From contig NZ_OBMJ01000003.1 in assembly GCF_900199205.1 (NCBI RefSeq), positions 248,001-312,000 on the forward strand: a stretch of DNA of 64,000 bases. Reading direction: 5' to 3'. The stretch is from Streptomyces sp. 1331.2. Lineage in GTDB: Bacteria > Actinomycetota > Actinomycetes > Streptomycetales > Streptomycetaceae. Of this stretch, positions 1 through 8,426 are shown piece by piece. Within the stretch, counting starts at the first letter, position 1. Each line of letters opens with the position of its first letter. The position numbers and the translations under genes were made by a program. Under the pieces are notes generated by a model, which did no database searches, was not told where the DNA came from, and was given only the letters and a program-made list of their open reading frames with translations.

Positions 1-2
1 TG

Positions 3-1016
3 CCGATCGGCGCCGCGGCCCTGGCCGTCACCCTCCTCAAGCTGGCGGAGAGCCGCGACCCGAACGCCACCCGGATCGACTGGGCCGGGGTCGCAGCCTT
101 CAGCAGCGGCCTCTTCCTGCTCGTCCTCGCGCTGGTGCGGGGCAACACCGAGGGCTGGGGCAGCGCGCTGATCGTGGGTCTGTTCGTCGCCGCGGGCGCC
201 CTGCTCGTCGTCTTCGTGCTGGTCGAACGGCGCGTCCCCGAGCCGATGCTGCCGCTCGGGCTGTTCCGCCGGCACGCCTTCACCGGGGTGCAGCTGGCCG
301 CGTTCGCCGTCTCCAGCTCGCTGTTCGCCCTCTTCCTCTACCTGACGCTGTACCTGCAGAACTACCTCGGGCTGTCCCCGTTCGCGGCCGGCGTGCGCTA
401 CCTGCCGATCACCGTGCTCAGCTTCGTCGTGGCGCCGGTGGCCGGGGCGCTGCTCTCCCGGGTGCCGGCCCGGCTGATGCTCTGCGTCGGCCTGGTCGCG
501 GTCGGCGCGGGCCTGCTGTTGATGGGCGACATCCAGCCCGAGGACACCTGGACCGGGCTGCTGGCCGGCTTCTTGGTCGGCGGCGCGGGCGTCGGCCTGA
601 TCAACCCGGTGATCGCCGACGTCGCGGTGAGCGTGGTACCCAAGGAGAAGAGCGGCATGGCGGCCGGCATCAACGACACCTTCCGGCAGGTCGGCATCGC
701 GGTGGGCATCGCCGTCTGGGGCGCGATCTTCGTCGGCCGGGGCTCCCACAAGGTGCGCGAACTGGCCGCCGGCACCCCGATCGCGGAGGGCCCCCACCCG
801 CGCGAACTGATCGAGGCCTCCTCCTCCGGCAGCCTCCCGCAGGCCCTGCAGGCACTCCCCGCACCGGCCCGCGAGGCAGCCGAGGCTGCAGCCCGGGCGG
901 GCTTCCTCGACGGGCTCAACATCGTGCTGCTGCTCGGCGGGTTGGTCAGCCTGGTCGGCGCGGGCCTCGCGCTCTGGCTGGTCCGGGAGGACCAGATCGA
1001 CCGCCGCGAGGCGTAG
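3..1016 (+). CDS. MFS drug/H+ antiporter, DHA2 (EmrB/QacA-like), 3' part
   Basis: The reading frame is open from the window edge, so the N-terminal half of this transporter lies upstream. About 337 residues are visible. Hydrophobic segments recur along the whole length (for example around VGLFVAAGALLVVFVLVERR and GLLAGFLVGGAGVGLINPV), separated by short basic or polar loops, as expected for the last 7-8 helices of a 14-TM major facilitator exporter. The stretch ending in the ERRVPEPMLPLGLFR loop and the PVIADVAVSVVPKEKSGMA region are typical of the EmrB/QacA-type DHA2 family, which expel toxic compounds using the proton gradient. Substrate cannot be inferred. It ends 58 bases before the MerR-type promoter of the next gene and is not obviously co-transcribed with it. 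Confidence 0.9.
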   Translation, partial: PIGAAALAVTLLKLAESRDPNATRIDWAGVAAFSSGLFLLVLALVRGNTEGWGSALIVGLFVAAGALLVVFVLVERRVPEPMLPLGLFRRHAFTGVQLAAFAVSSSLFALFLYLTLYLQNYLGLSPFAAGVRYLPITVLSFVVAPVAGALLSRVPARLMLCVGLVAVGAGLLLMGDIQPEDTWTGLLAGFLVGGAGVGLINPVIADVAVSVVPKEKSGMAAGINDTFRQVGIAVGIAVWGAIFVGRGSHKVRELAAGTPIAEGPHPRELIEASSSGSLPQALQALPAPAREAAEAAARAGFLDGLNIVLLLGGLVSLVGAGLALWLVREDQIDRREA

Positions 1017-1043
1017 CACTCCCGGCGCCCGACCCGGATCCGT

Positions 1044-1074
1044 TTGACCTTGACACGGTGACAAGCCCTTCACT
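1044..1074 (+). promoter_or_regulatory. MerR-type promoter with long spacer and operator dyad
   Basis: TTGACC at 1044-1049 and TTCACT at 1069-1074 are separated by 19 bases. The long spacer is the hallmark of promoters activated by MerR-family regulators, which untwist the DNA. The spacer holds an imperfect dyad, CTTGACAC and GGTGACAAG, centred near 1057. A GAGGAGG ribosome site follows at 1081. The first downstream operon encodes a MerR protein (1813-2829), so autoregulation is likely. Confidence 0.6.
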
Positions 1075-1095
1075 GTGGCCGAGGAGGTGGTCCCC

Positions 1096-1809
1096 ATGAC
1101 CAGGTCGGCAGAGGGCACGAGCACAGGCACGGACGCGACCGCAAGCACGGACGCCAGGACGGGCACGACGGGGGCGATTCGGGCGCTGGGACACGACGAC
1201 CCATCGGTGCGGCTGAAGGCGGCGCTGGCAGTCGGCACGAACCCGGACCCCGCGTCGGTGCGCCCGCTCGTCGGGCGGTGCGCGGTCGAACCCGACTTCC
1301 ACGTCCGCGAGATGCTCACCTGGGCGCTCACCCGCCACCCGGCGGCGCTGACGGTGCCGCCGCTGCTCGACGAGGTCCGCGCGGAGCAGGCGCAGGCCCG
1401 GAGCCAGGCGCTGCACACGCTCTCCAAGATCGGCGACCGGCGGGCGTGGCCCGCGGTCACGCCGGCCCTGCTGGCCGACGCCGACGAGGAGGTGGCCCGC
1501 AGCGCCTGGCGGGCGGCGGTCGTGCTCGTCCCCGACGGGGCGGAGCACGGCTTGGCCGTACTGTTGGCGACGCAGCTCGGACGCGGCGGTCGCGAGACGC
1601 AGTTGAGCCTCAGCCGGGCACTGATCTCGCTCGGGGAGGCGGTGGTGCCGGTGCTGGGCACCGCGACGGCGGACCCCGACCTGCGGGTGCGCGCGCACGC
1701 GATCGCCACCGAACGGCTGTGGCGCGACCCGGATGCCGGATTCGAGTTCGCAGTCGAGGAGGCGAAGCGCATCGCGGTCCTCGGCCCGGACGACCAGGAG
1801 GGGCGGTAG
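1096..1809 (+). CDS. HEAT-repeat protein, partner of MerR-HEAT regulator
   Basis: A 237-residue cytoplasmic protein. The ATG at 1096 is chosen because GAGGAGG lies 8 bases upstream; a GTG at 1075 in frame has no such site. The first 30 residues are Thr/Ala/Gly-rich and probably disordered. The rest is a chain of helix pairs with the recurring HEAT/PBS-lyase pattern (DPSVRLKAALAVG, DFHVREMLTWALT, DEEVARSAWRAAV, DPDLRVRAHAIAT). HEAT solenoids bind proteins or nucleic acid; no catalytic motif is visible. The stop is 3 bases before the start of the MerR gene, whose C-terminal half is also HEAT-like, so the two proteins may have arisen by duplication and may interact. The signal is unknown. Confidence 0.8.
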   Translation: MTRSAEGTSTGTDATASTDARTGTTGAIRALGHDDPSVRLKAALAVGTNPDPASVRPLVGRCAVEPDFHVREMLTWALTRHPAALTVPPLLDEVRAEQAQARSQALHTLSKIGDRRAWPAVTPALLADADEEVARSAWRAAVVLVPDGAEHGLAVLLATQLGRGGRETQLSLSRALISLGEAVVPVLGTATADPDLRVRAHAIATERLWRDPDAGFEFAVEEAKRIAVLGPDDQEGR

Positions 1810-1812
1810 GCA

Positions 1813-2829
1813 GTGTTGATCGGCGAGGTGGCGCAGCGGTCCGGGGTCAGTGCCCGCATGCTCAGGCACTACGAATCGCTCGGGCTGGTGCGGCCCTCGG
1901 GCCGGACCGGCACCGGCTACCGGGAGTACTCCGAGGAGAACATCCGGCGGATCTTCCACATCGAGAGCCTGCGGTCGCTGGGCCTGTCGCTGGGCGACGT
2001 CGGGCGGGCGCTGGACGACCCCGGCTTCACGCCCTCGGGGCTCGTGGACGAGCTCATCGACCGGACGCTGGAGCGCATCGCCGCGGAGACCGAACTGCTC
2101 ACCCGGCTGCGCCGGATCGGCGCCGCCGGGCCGGCCGGCTGGGAGGACGTGCTACGGATCGTCGCGCTCCTCCAGGCCCTGGAGTCGAAGAGCCCGGGGG
2201 CCCGGCAGCGCGCGGCCCTGTCCGCCGCCGACGGGGCGGCCGACGGGGCCGCGGTGCCGGTGGAGGCACTGGCCGAGGCCGTCCTGGGCGAGTCGGACCC
2301 GGTCGTCTCCGGGGCCCTGCGCTGGGCGCTCGCCCAGTCCGGAGGCGACGCGGCGGCGCTGCTGGCACAGGCCCTCGACTCCCCCGAGGCCGAGGTCCGC
2401 AAGCGCGCCGTGCAGTCGATCGCCGAGTTCGAGGACGACGCGGCGACCGCACTGCTGCAGGACTCCCTCGCGCACCCGGACGTCGTGGTCCGCGAGTACG
2501 CGGCCCTGGCGCTCGCGGCGCGCGGGGTGGCCGACGCCGTCCCGACGCTCATCGAGATGATCGTCGAGGAACGCAAGGACGCCGACGCGGCCGACGCGCT
2601 GGCCGCACTGGCGGCCGACCCCGCACGGGCGGAGCCGATCGCCACCCTGCTCGCCGACTGCCTCGCCCACGGCACCGCCGGCCCGTCCGCACGCCGCTGG
2701 CTCGCCCAGGCGCTCGCCGACATCCCCGGAGCCACGGCTTCCCGCGCCCTCACGGACCTCTCCCACGACGAGGACCGCGCCGTCGCCCTCACCGCGGCGT
2801 ACGTCCTCACGCTGCGCGCCGCGCAGTAG
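1813..2829 (+). CDS. MerR-family regulator with C-terminal HEAT repeats
   Basis: A 338-residue protein starting at GTG 1813 behind GGAGG at 1798. Residues 1-70 are a classic MerR winged helix-turn-helix (LIGEVAQRSGVSARMLRHYE, then GYREYSEENIRRI). A short coiled helix follows to about residue 110. Residues 115-338 are HEAT-like helical repeats (DPVVSGALRWALA, EAEVRKRAVQSIA, DVVVREYAALALA) instead of a small ligand pocket. It is cotranscribed with the HEAT gene upstream, and the MerR-type promoter at 1044-1074 suggests autoregulation. The effector is unknown; the solenoid may sense a protein partner rather than a metal or drug. Confidence 0.88.
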   Translation: MLIGEVAQRSGVSARMLRHYESLGLVRPSGRTGTGYREYSEENIRRIFHIESLRSLGLSLGDVGRALDDPGFTPSGLVDELIDRTLERIAAETELLTRLRRIGAAGPAGWEDVLRIVALLQALESKSPGARQRAALSAADGAADGAAVPVEALAEAVLGESDPVVSGALRWALAQSGGDAAALLAQALDSPEAEVRKRAVQSIAEFEDDAATALLQDSLAHPDVVVREYAALALAARGVADAVPTLIEMIVEERKDADAADALAALAADPARAEPIATLLADCLAHGTAGPSARRWLAQALADIPGATASRALTDLSHDEDRAVALTAAYVLTLRAAQ

Positions 2830-3206
2830 CGGCCGAGCGGTAGCGGGCCCGACCGGCCCCGGCGCATCCGTACACGTGTCACAGGTGTCACAGGTGTCAC
2901 GTGGGGAGAAGCGCGAGGTCCGGCCGGAGCCGGAGAACCGTGAGCCTTGAGGCCGGGTCGATTCCGCGCTCCGGTGCGCGCCCACCACTGGTTGACCACC
3001 CAGGCCGGCAGCAGCCGCATCGTGTGGATCACCAGTGGTCTACCCGCGGGTCGGCGACCGGGATTCCAGCGCTGCGAGTCCGCTCCGATGGACCGGACAG
3101 GCGAATCCGCCCTGGCGCCCGGGTGTCGTCCCCGGTTCGGGGGCGGCGGGCGGTCGGCCGACCGGAGGATGTGGGAACTCCACCCCCTCGACCGGGAGGC
3201 ACCGTC
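2830..3206. other. intergenic region with CACGTG-flanked tandem repeat
   Basis: A 377-base stretch between the MerR gene and the SDR. The notable element is at 2873-2903: three head-to-tail copies of GTGTCAC(AG) bounded on both sides by the palindrome CACGTG. It could be a multi-site operator. The remainder shows no coding potential I trust on either strand, and no clear promoter. Confidence 0.5.
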
Positions 3207-4021
3207 ATGTCCGTTCCGAGCGCGACCCCCTTCGACCTGGGACTCGCGGGACAGCGCGTCGTGGTCACCGGTGCCGGCCGCGGCATCGGACTCGCCGTCA
3301 CCGAAGGGTTCCTCGCCGCCGGAGCCCGAGTGGTCGCCGGAAGCCGGCGGCGCAGCGAGGCGCTGGACGGGCTGGTCCGGCGGGGCGCCGATCTCACCGT
3401 CGTGGAGGTCGACCTCGCCACGCCCGGGGGCCCCGCCGAACTGGTCGCCGCCGCGGTCGCCGCGCACGGCGGCGTCGACGTCCTGGTGAACAACGTGGGC
3501 GCGGTGCGGCCCCGCCTCGACGGCTTCGCCGCCATCACCGACGCGGACTGGGAGTGGACGCTCACCATCAACTTCCTGGCGGCGGTACGGGCCACCCGTG
3601 CCGCGCTGCCGCACCTGACCGCCGGCGGCGACGGCAGGATCGTCACCGTCTCCTCCGTCAACGCGCGGCTGCCCGACCCGCTGGTCCTCGACTACAGCGC
3701 GGCGAAGGGGCCCTCAGCAACTTCTGCAAGGCCCTGTCCAAGCAGGTCGGACCGCAGGGCGTCCGCGTCAACTGTGTGAGCCCCGGCCCGGTGGAGACCG
3801 CGCTGTGGAAGGGCGCGGAGGGCGTGGCCGCGACCGTCGGCCAGAGCCTCGGCGTCGACCCGGCCGAGGTCGCCAGGATGGCGCAGGCCCAGGCCGTGAC
3901 GGGCCGCTTCACCACGCCGGCCGAGGTCGCCGACCTCGTGCTGTTCCTCGCCGGCCCCCGCTCCGGCAACGTCACCGGTGCGGACTTCGTCATCGACGGC
4001 GGCCTGATCGACGCCCTCTGA
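3207..4021 (+). CDS. SDR-family oxidoreductase, frameshifted near 3707
   Basis: Short-chain dehydrogenase/reductase starting at ATG 3207 behind GGGAGG. The Rossmann signature TGAGRGIG is at residues 21-28, NNVG follows near residue 93, and SSVN...YSAAKG supplies the catalytic Ser, Tyr and Lys. The frame then breaks: after AAG at 3704-3706 only four G residues are present (3707-3710) where five would keep frame. Past the break the other frame gives ALSNFCKALSKQVGPQGVRV and VTGADFVIDGGLIDAL, the normal SDR C-terminus. The intact product would be about 272 residues. It is either a one-base sequencing error or a recent pseudogene. The substrate is unknown. It converges with the GH18 gene, 20 bases away. 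Confidence 0.82.
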
Positions 4022-4041
4022 GGGGTTCAGCCACGGCGACC

Positions 4042-5040
4042 TCAGCCCTGGTACTGGACCACGATCCTGGTGAACTCGTACGGGGACTGGGCGACTCCGC
4101 TGCAGGCGTCGGCGTCCGTGCCGGAGCCGCAGGCGCGGTCCCGGTTGACGGCCCAGTAGGCGAAGCGGGCGAGGTGGTGCTGCTGCGCGTACCCCAGGAT
4201 GGTGCGGAAGTCGCCGGTGGTGACGGTCTCCCCGGCCTCGTCGGTCCTGCCGTTCATCGAGGAGACGCCGATGTGCCGGTACGCCGCGTCGTCGCCGTAG
4301 CCGTACGCGCTCTTGACCGCCGCCTTCAGGCCTTCCAGCGCCTCGACCGTCGCCTGCCCCATGCTGCCGCTGTGGCCGCCGAAGTCGAACGGCATCACCA
4401 CCCAGCCGTCGTTGGCCAGGCCGGCGGCCGCGCCGCGCTTGATCAGGTCCTTGCCGGTGGCGTCCGGGCCGGTCGGGGTGGTGCCCATGGTGACGTAGGT
4501 GACGATGCCGGGGTTCTTGGTCTTGACGATCTTCAGTGCGTCGACGACCCGCTGACGGACCGTCGCGTTGCCGAACTCGGTGTTCTCGATGTCGATGTCG
4601 AGCGCCTTCAGCCCGTAGGCGTCGATCACCTTCTGGTACGCGCCGGCCAGCGCGCCGGCACTGGAACACTTCTCGCCGAGCTTGTTGCCGCTCCACCCGC
4701 CGACCGAGACCACGACGTCACCGCCGGCCGCCCGGATCGACTTGATCGCCGCCTCGTCGGAGCCCCCGGTGAGCGCCCGGCTGCCGTCCCACTTCGGGTT
4801 GCACCCGCCGTCGGAGAGGACGAACGCCAGGGTGAACCACCTGACCCCGGCCGCCTTCATCACATCGGTCGGCTTCTGCGGGCTTCCCCAGCCCAGGTAC
4901 TCGTACGGCGCGGCGGCCATACCGGGCACGGCCGCCGCCGAAGCGGAGGCGGTGGCCGCGGGGGCCAGCAGCAGCGCGGCCGGGCCGAGCGCGGCAGCCA
5001 GCAGCGGGGCGGTGAGACGGACTCCGATGGTCTTGCGCAT
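4042..5040 (-). CDS. secreted glycoside hydrolase family 18 (chitinase-like)
   Basis: A 332-residue exported protein. Residues 1-33 form a signal peptide (basic MRKTIGVRL, a hydrophobic Ala/Leu core, Ala-rich cleavage region). The mature part is a TIM-barrel-type domain with VVVSVGGWSG (the SxGG strand) and LKALDIDIEN, matching the DxxDxDxE active-site strand of GH18 enzymes; the Glu of DIDIE would be the acid/base. No chitin-binding module is attached. The likely role is hydrolysis of chitin or another GlcNAc polymer outside the cell. The upstream region (5041-5434) holds an 18-bp direct repeat and a GGAAA/TTTCC palindrome that may control expression. Endo-beta-N-acetylglucosaminidase is an alternative specificity. 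Confidence 0.82.
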   Translation of the reverse strand: MRKTIGVRLTAPLLAAALGPAALLLAPAATASASAAAVPGMAAAPYEYLGWGSPQKPTDVMKAAGVRWFTLAFVLSDGGCNPKWDGSRALTGGSDEAAIKSIRAAGGDVVVSVGGWSGNKLGEKCSSAGALAGAYQKVIDAYGLKALDIDIENTEFGNATVRQRVVDALKIVKTKNPGIVTYVTMGTTPTGPDATGKDLIKRGAAAGLANDGWVVMPFDFGGHSGSMGQATVEALEGLKAAVKSAYGYGDDAAYRHIGVSSMNGRTDEAGETVTTGDFRTILGYAQQHHLARFAYWAVNRDRACGSGTDADACSGVAQSPYEFTRIVVQYQG

Positions 5041-5054
5041 GCCAACTCACTTTC

Positions 5055-5135
5055 GTCGATCCAGTCGATCCAGGCGAACCGGTTGATCCAGGCGAACCGG
5101 TTGATCCGGTTGATTCCGGTTGATCCGGGCGAACC
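5055..5135. repeat. 18-bp direct repeats upstream of GH18 gene
   Basis: Two identical 18-bp units, GATCCAGGCGAACCGGTT, lie head to tail at 5067-5084 and 5085-5102. Truncated copies (GATCCGGTT, GATTCCGGTT, GATCCGGGCGAACC) continue to 5135. The array starts 15 bases upstream of the GH18 start codon, so it would lie in its leader or promoter. Confidence 0.7.
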
Positions 5136-5251
5136 AGCAGAACGGTGACGGCAGTTCAGGGCGGCGGAGCAATCCCGGAACGGAGCGCGACGCCCCACAG
5201 CGGGTGTCTCACAGAATCGGGGCACCCGGGCCCCGGGGTCAATGGCTTTCG

Positions 5252-5268
5252 TTAGGAAAGTTTCCCAA
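5252..5268. promoter_or_regulatory. TTRGGAAA/TTTCCYAA palindromic operator candidate
   Basis: TTAGGAAAGTTTCCCAA is a near-perfect 17-bp inverted repeat around one central base. It lies 212 bases upstream of the GH18 start and 167 bases upstream of the divergent esterase. I recall similar GGAAA-N-TTTCC sites upstream of other streptomycete secreted hydrolases but cannot name the regulator. Apart from this site and the 18-bp repeats, the 394-base gap 5041-5434 shows nothing I can assign. Confidence 0.45.
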
Positions 5269-5434
5269 TGGTGCATCAGGCAGCCGCGCCCGCCGGTCGG
5301 CAGGTCGGTCGGCAGGGCCCAAAAGATGCTCCCAGGAAATTCCCAGGGAGAGGCAACTGAACGGGTGTTCCCCGGAGTCCCCCATGTGACCGGGCAAGCG
5401 GGCCCGGCGGGACAGAAACCGGCGTCGAACAACG

Positions 5435-6613
5435 ATGAACCTGACTGGCACTCCCCTGCTCGTCCTCGCGACAGTGCTGTTCGCGGCCTCGATCGCCCTG
5501 GCCATGGCCCAATGGCTGGGCCGCGGAGCCTACTTCGGACGGGTGCGGGAGCGGACGGCGGAGCAGCGGCGCAGGCCGCTGCGTGCGCTCTCGTACCTGG
5601 GGACGGTGCTGCTCTGCCAGTTCACCGCCGTGGCGCTGGTCTTCGTGGTCGTCAACGACGAGAACCAGCTGTACGACAGCTGGGGCGACCTGCTGGGCAC
5701 CGCCAGCCACGTGCGGGCCGTACCCGTGCCGCCGAAGGACGAGGGGCTGGCGGGGGACCGGACGGCCGCGCCCGGTGAGCCGTCCGCGGCGCCGGTGCCC
5801 AAGGTGCCGCAGGCCTTCCACGCGCCCGACTCCGACTCCGTGCCCAGGACGGTGAAGCAGGCCGACCTCAAGGGACGGCTCTCCGGGGTCGACGGCGAGG
5901 TGCTGGTCTGGACGCCTCCGCAGTACGACGACCCCGCCTACAAGGACAAGACCTTCCCGGTGGTCGAACTGCTCGTCGGCTTCCCCGGCTCCTCCAGCGC
6001 CTGGTTCGGCGACACCATGGACGCGACCAAGCAGCTCGAACCGCTGATGAAGTCCGGGCAGGTGACGCCGTTCATCCTGGTGTCACCGCGCGTCACCCTG
6101 CTCGGCAACACCGACACCGGCTGCGCCGACGTCCCCGGCAAGGTCAACGCCGAGACCTGGCTCTCCCGGGACGTCCCGCAGATGATCGTGGACAACTTCC
6201 GGGCCGACACCACTCCGGACCGCTGGGCCCTGTCCGGCTACTCGGCCGGAGCCCACTGCGCCCTGCGCCTGGCGCTCGCCCACCCGAACCGGTACCGCGC
6301 CGCGATCAGCATGTCCGGCTACAACAACCCGGCCGGCGAACCGAGCTCGCTGACCGCCAAGGACCCGAAGCTGCGCGAGACCTCCAACCCCCTCTACATC
6401 CTCACCCACGCCCCGACCCCGCCGAACGTCGCACTCTACGTGACCGGCAAGCGGGGCGACGGGCTGGAGGACGCCACCGCCCTGCAGCAGGCGGCGAAGA
6501 GCCCGACCGTCGTCACGCCGGCCGAGACCACCGGGGCGCACCTGACGTCGACGTGGAAGCCGCTGGTCGTGCCGACCTTCAAGTGGCTGACGGGGATCAT
6601 CCCGCCCCGCTGA
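5435..6613 (+). CDS. membrane-anchored alpha/beta-hydrolase esterase
   Basis: A 392-residue protein with two N-terminal hydrophobic segments (about residues 5-25 and 53-73) and a long Pro/Ala linker, then a hydrolase domain from about residue 140. GYSAGAHCAL carries the nucleophilic Ser of an esterase-D/antigen-85-type fold, and GAHLTSTW near the C-terminus offers the catalytic His. VELLVGFPGSSSAW resembles the oxyanion-hole strand. The domain should face outside the membrane. The family includes acyl-esterases and mycolyl-type acyltransferases; substrate is unknown. It is divergent from the GH18 gene and stands alone. Confidence 0.8.
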   Translation: MNLTGTPLLVLATVLFAASIALAMAQWLGRGAYFGRVRERTAEQRRRPLRALSYLGTVLLCQFTAVALVFVVVNDENQLYDSWGDLLGTASHVRAVPVPPKDEGLAGDRTAAPGEPSAAPVPKVPQAFHAPDSDSVPRTVKQADLKGRLSGVDGEVLVWTPPQYDDPAYKDKTFPVVELLVGFPGSSSAWFGDTMDATKQLEPLMKSGQVTPFILVSPRVTLLGNTDTGCADVPGKVNAETWLSRDVPQMIVDNFRADTTPDRWALSGYSAGAHCALRLALAHPNRYRAAISMSGYNNPAGEPSSLTAKDPKLRETSNPLYILTHAPTPPNVALYVTGKRGDGLEDATALQQAAKSPTVVTPAETTGAHLTSTWKPLVVPTFKWLTGIIPPR

Positions 6614-6770
6614 CCCCCTCGTCGGCCGCCTCGTTGACCGTCCCGCTGACCGTCCCGCTGCACCCCGGCGCGTCGCCCCGGCTCCCGCTCACCCGTTGGG
6701 AGGCGGACGACTTGCCGGGGTGGGAGCATGGTCGTAGCGCCTTCAGTGCACATCTGTGAGGAGCATTGCC

Positions 6771-7934
6771 ATGCCAGGGCCCAGCCAGCCGCCGCCCGAA
6801 GGCTTCGCACGGTCCGGTGAGGACGTCGTGCTGCCGCCCCCGCGGGACCTGCCCGAAGACCTCGGCTTCGACCCCGCCGAGTTCCCGCCGGAGCTGCTGG
6901 AGGCGCGGGCCGCGATCGAGGAAGTGCTGAGCGGCCAGGGGGACGAGCGCAGCGGGATCCGGTCCGCGGACGACGTCACGGAACTGACCAACATCCAGGG
7001 GATCGGCATCGGCAGGGCCACCCTGTCGCAGCTCGGGCCGCAGGCCGATGCGGTGGAGCCGGGGCAGCCGACGCTGACCGTCTACCTGGCCCAGCCTCGA
7101 TCCGCCGAGGACGTCAAGGCGGTGCTCGTCGACCGCATGGGGGTCGGCGCCGCCGCGTCACCGAGGGTGGTCGTGGTGCCGGTGGTGACCGGCCCGATCG
7201 AGGCGCAGCTGTTCGACTTCCAGCAGCGGCCCGCGCCGGGCGGGATCTCGGTGCTCAGCGACCCCAACGCCCTCGGCTTCGGCACGCTGGGCTGTCTGAC
7301 CACCGGCCGGACTCCCCCGCGGGACCAGCGGACGCTCATCCTCAGCTGCAACCACATCCTCGCCAACAGCAACCTGGGCCGGCTCGGCGACTGCGTCGAC
7401 CAGCCCGCCACCGGTGACGCGGGGGTCTGCCCGGACGATCTCATCGCGGTCCTGGAGCGCTTCGTCCCCGTGACCTTCGGCGGCCCCATCAACAGCGTCG
7501 ACTGCGCGACGGCCTGGGCGGACGCGGCCAATGTCAGCCCCAACGTGCTGGCCCGCGGGCCGGGCGGAACCTTCGAGCTGGCGATCAGCTCCACCACCGC
7601 GGCGGCGACGGTCGGCGCGGCCGTCGGCAAGAGCGGCCGGACGACGGAGGTCACCGCGGGCACCGTCCAGGAGGTCGGCGCCTCGCACTGGGTCGGCTAC
7701 CCGGGCGGGAACTCCGCGTTCTTCTCCGGCTCCATCGCCATCACCGGGAGCTCCAGCCTCGGCCTTCCCTTCACCGGGCCCGGGGACTCCGGCGCGATCG
7801 TCTGGACCGACGACGAGAACCGCAATCCGATCGGCCTGCACTTCGCCGGCACCAACAACCTGAGCCGGTCGTTCTCGAACCAGATCGACACCGTCACCCA
7901 GGCCCTCGACGTCTTCATCACCGGCACGATCTGA
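6771..7934 (+). CDS. trypsin-like serine protease, non-secreted type
   Basis: A 387-residue protein. ATG 6771 is chosen because GAGGAG lies 7 bases upstream. No signal peptide is visible; the N-terminal 60 residues are Pro/acid-rich. A chymotrypsin-fold triad can be read: His195 in LILSCNHILA, Asp244 in NSVDCATAWA and Ser340 in GPGDSGAIVW. GTLGCLTTGR before the His strand matches the usual start of the first barrel. The lack of export signals suggests a cytoplasmic protease, or one released by another route. It is similar in layout to standalone trypsin domains found in actinobacterial conflict or signalling proteins, but no partner gene adjoins it. Confidence 0.75.
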   Translation: MPGPSQPPPEGFARSGEDVVLPPPRDLPEDLGFDPAEFPPELLEARAAIEEVLSGQGDERSGIRSADDVTELTNIQGIGIGRATLSQLGPQADAVEPGQPTLTVYLAQPRSAEDVKAVLVDRMGVGAAASPRVVVVPVVTGPIEAQLFDFQQRPAPGGISVLSDPNALGFGTLGCLTTGRTPPRDQRTLILSCNHILANSNLGRLGDCVDQPATGDAGVCPDDLIAVLERFVPVTFGGPINSVDCATAWADAANVSPNVLARGPGGTFELAISSTTAAATVGAAVGKSGRTTEVTAGTVQEVGASHWVGYPGGNSAFFSGSIAITGSSSLGLPFTGPGDSGAIVWTDDENRNPIGLHFAGTNNLSRSFSNQIDTVTQALDVFITGTI

Positions 7935-7973
7935 GCACCCGTCCGCACCGATCCGAGCACCCGTCCGCACCGC

Positions 7974-8217
7974 CTACACCGACTGGAGTTCCAGGTCGCG
8001 GTCGAGGGCGTGGCCGGCGCGGGCGGCCCAGGTGTCGGGGTGGTCGGGGCCCAGGTGGTGGGTGAGGCCGTCAAGGGCGTGGGCGCGGAGGGCGGCGGCT
8101 TCGGTTGCGCGGCCGATGGCGTGCAGGGTGCGGGCGAGGTTGGCGGCGCGCCGCTCCGCCGTCCGGAGGAGAGCGGCTTTCGGCCGATGAGCGGGCGGGT
8201 CGGCTGCGGTTCGCGTG
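7974..8217 (-). pseudogene. C-terminal remnant of a TPR protein
   Basis: On the minus strand, 8160 to the stop at 7974-7976 reads RAANLARTLHAIGRATEAAA, then LGPDHPDTWAARAG and ends LELQSV. The GPDHPDTW turn is the signature of the 42-residue tetratricopeptide repeats of actinobacterial NB-ARC/TPR proteins. There is no start codon or upstream domain, and the frame becomes non-TPR beyond about 8200. It is a decayed fragment. The rest of the 492-base gap 7935-8426 holds only the leader of the next gene. Confidence 0.6.
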
Positions 8218-8426
8218 ACGTGGGCGGCCCGGTACGCCTCGGGTGGCGCGCCGCGTCGCCCGGCGCGGGGGACGCGGCAGCGTGCGGCTGCGTGGCGACT
8301 TTTCCGCTGTCATATGCGGAGGTTCACCATCCCTCCCTACCATTCGCCGGAGTACGTCTGCGAGGCACGTCCCGGCCGCGGGTCGCAGCGGCATGTGTCA
8401 CCACCGACAACGAGGGCGGAACCATC

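Noticed and set aside
1917..3614. A 565-residue minus-strand frame over the MerR and SDR genes
   Set aside because: Ser/Ala/Arg-rich shadow with no start context; both plus-strand genes are convincing.
5055..5135. Repeat array considered as a CRISPR
   Set aside because: Units are directly adjacent with no spacers, and there is no cas gene in the window.
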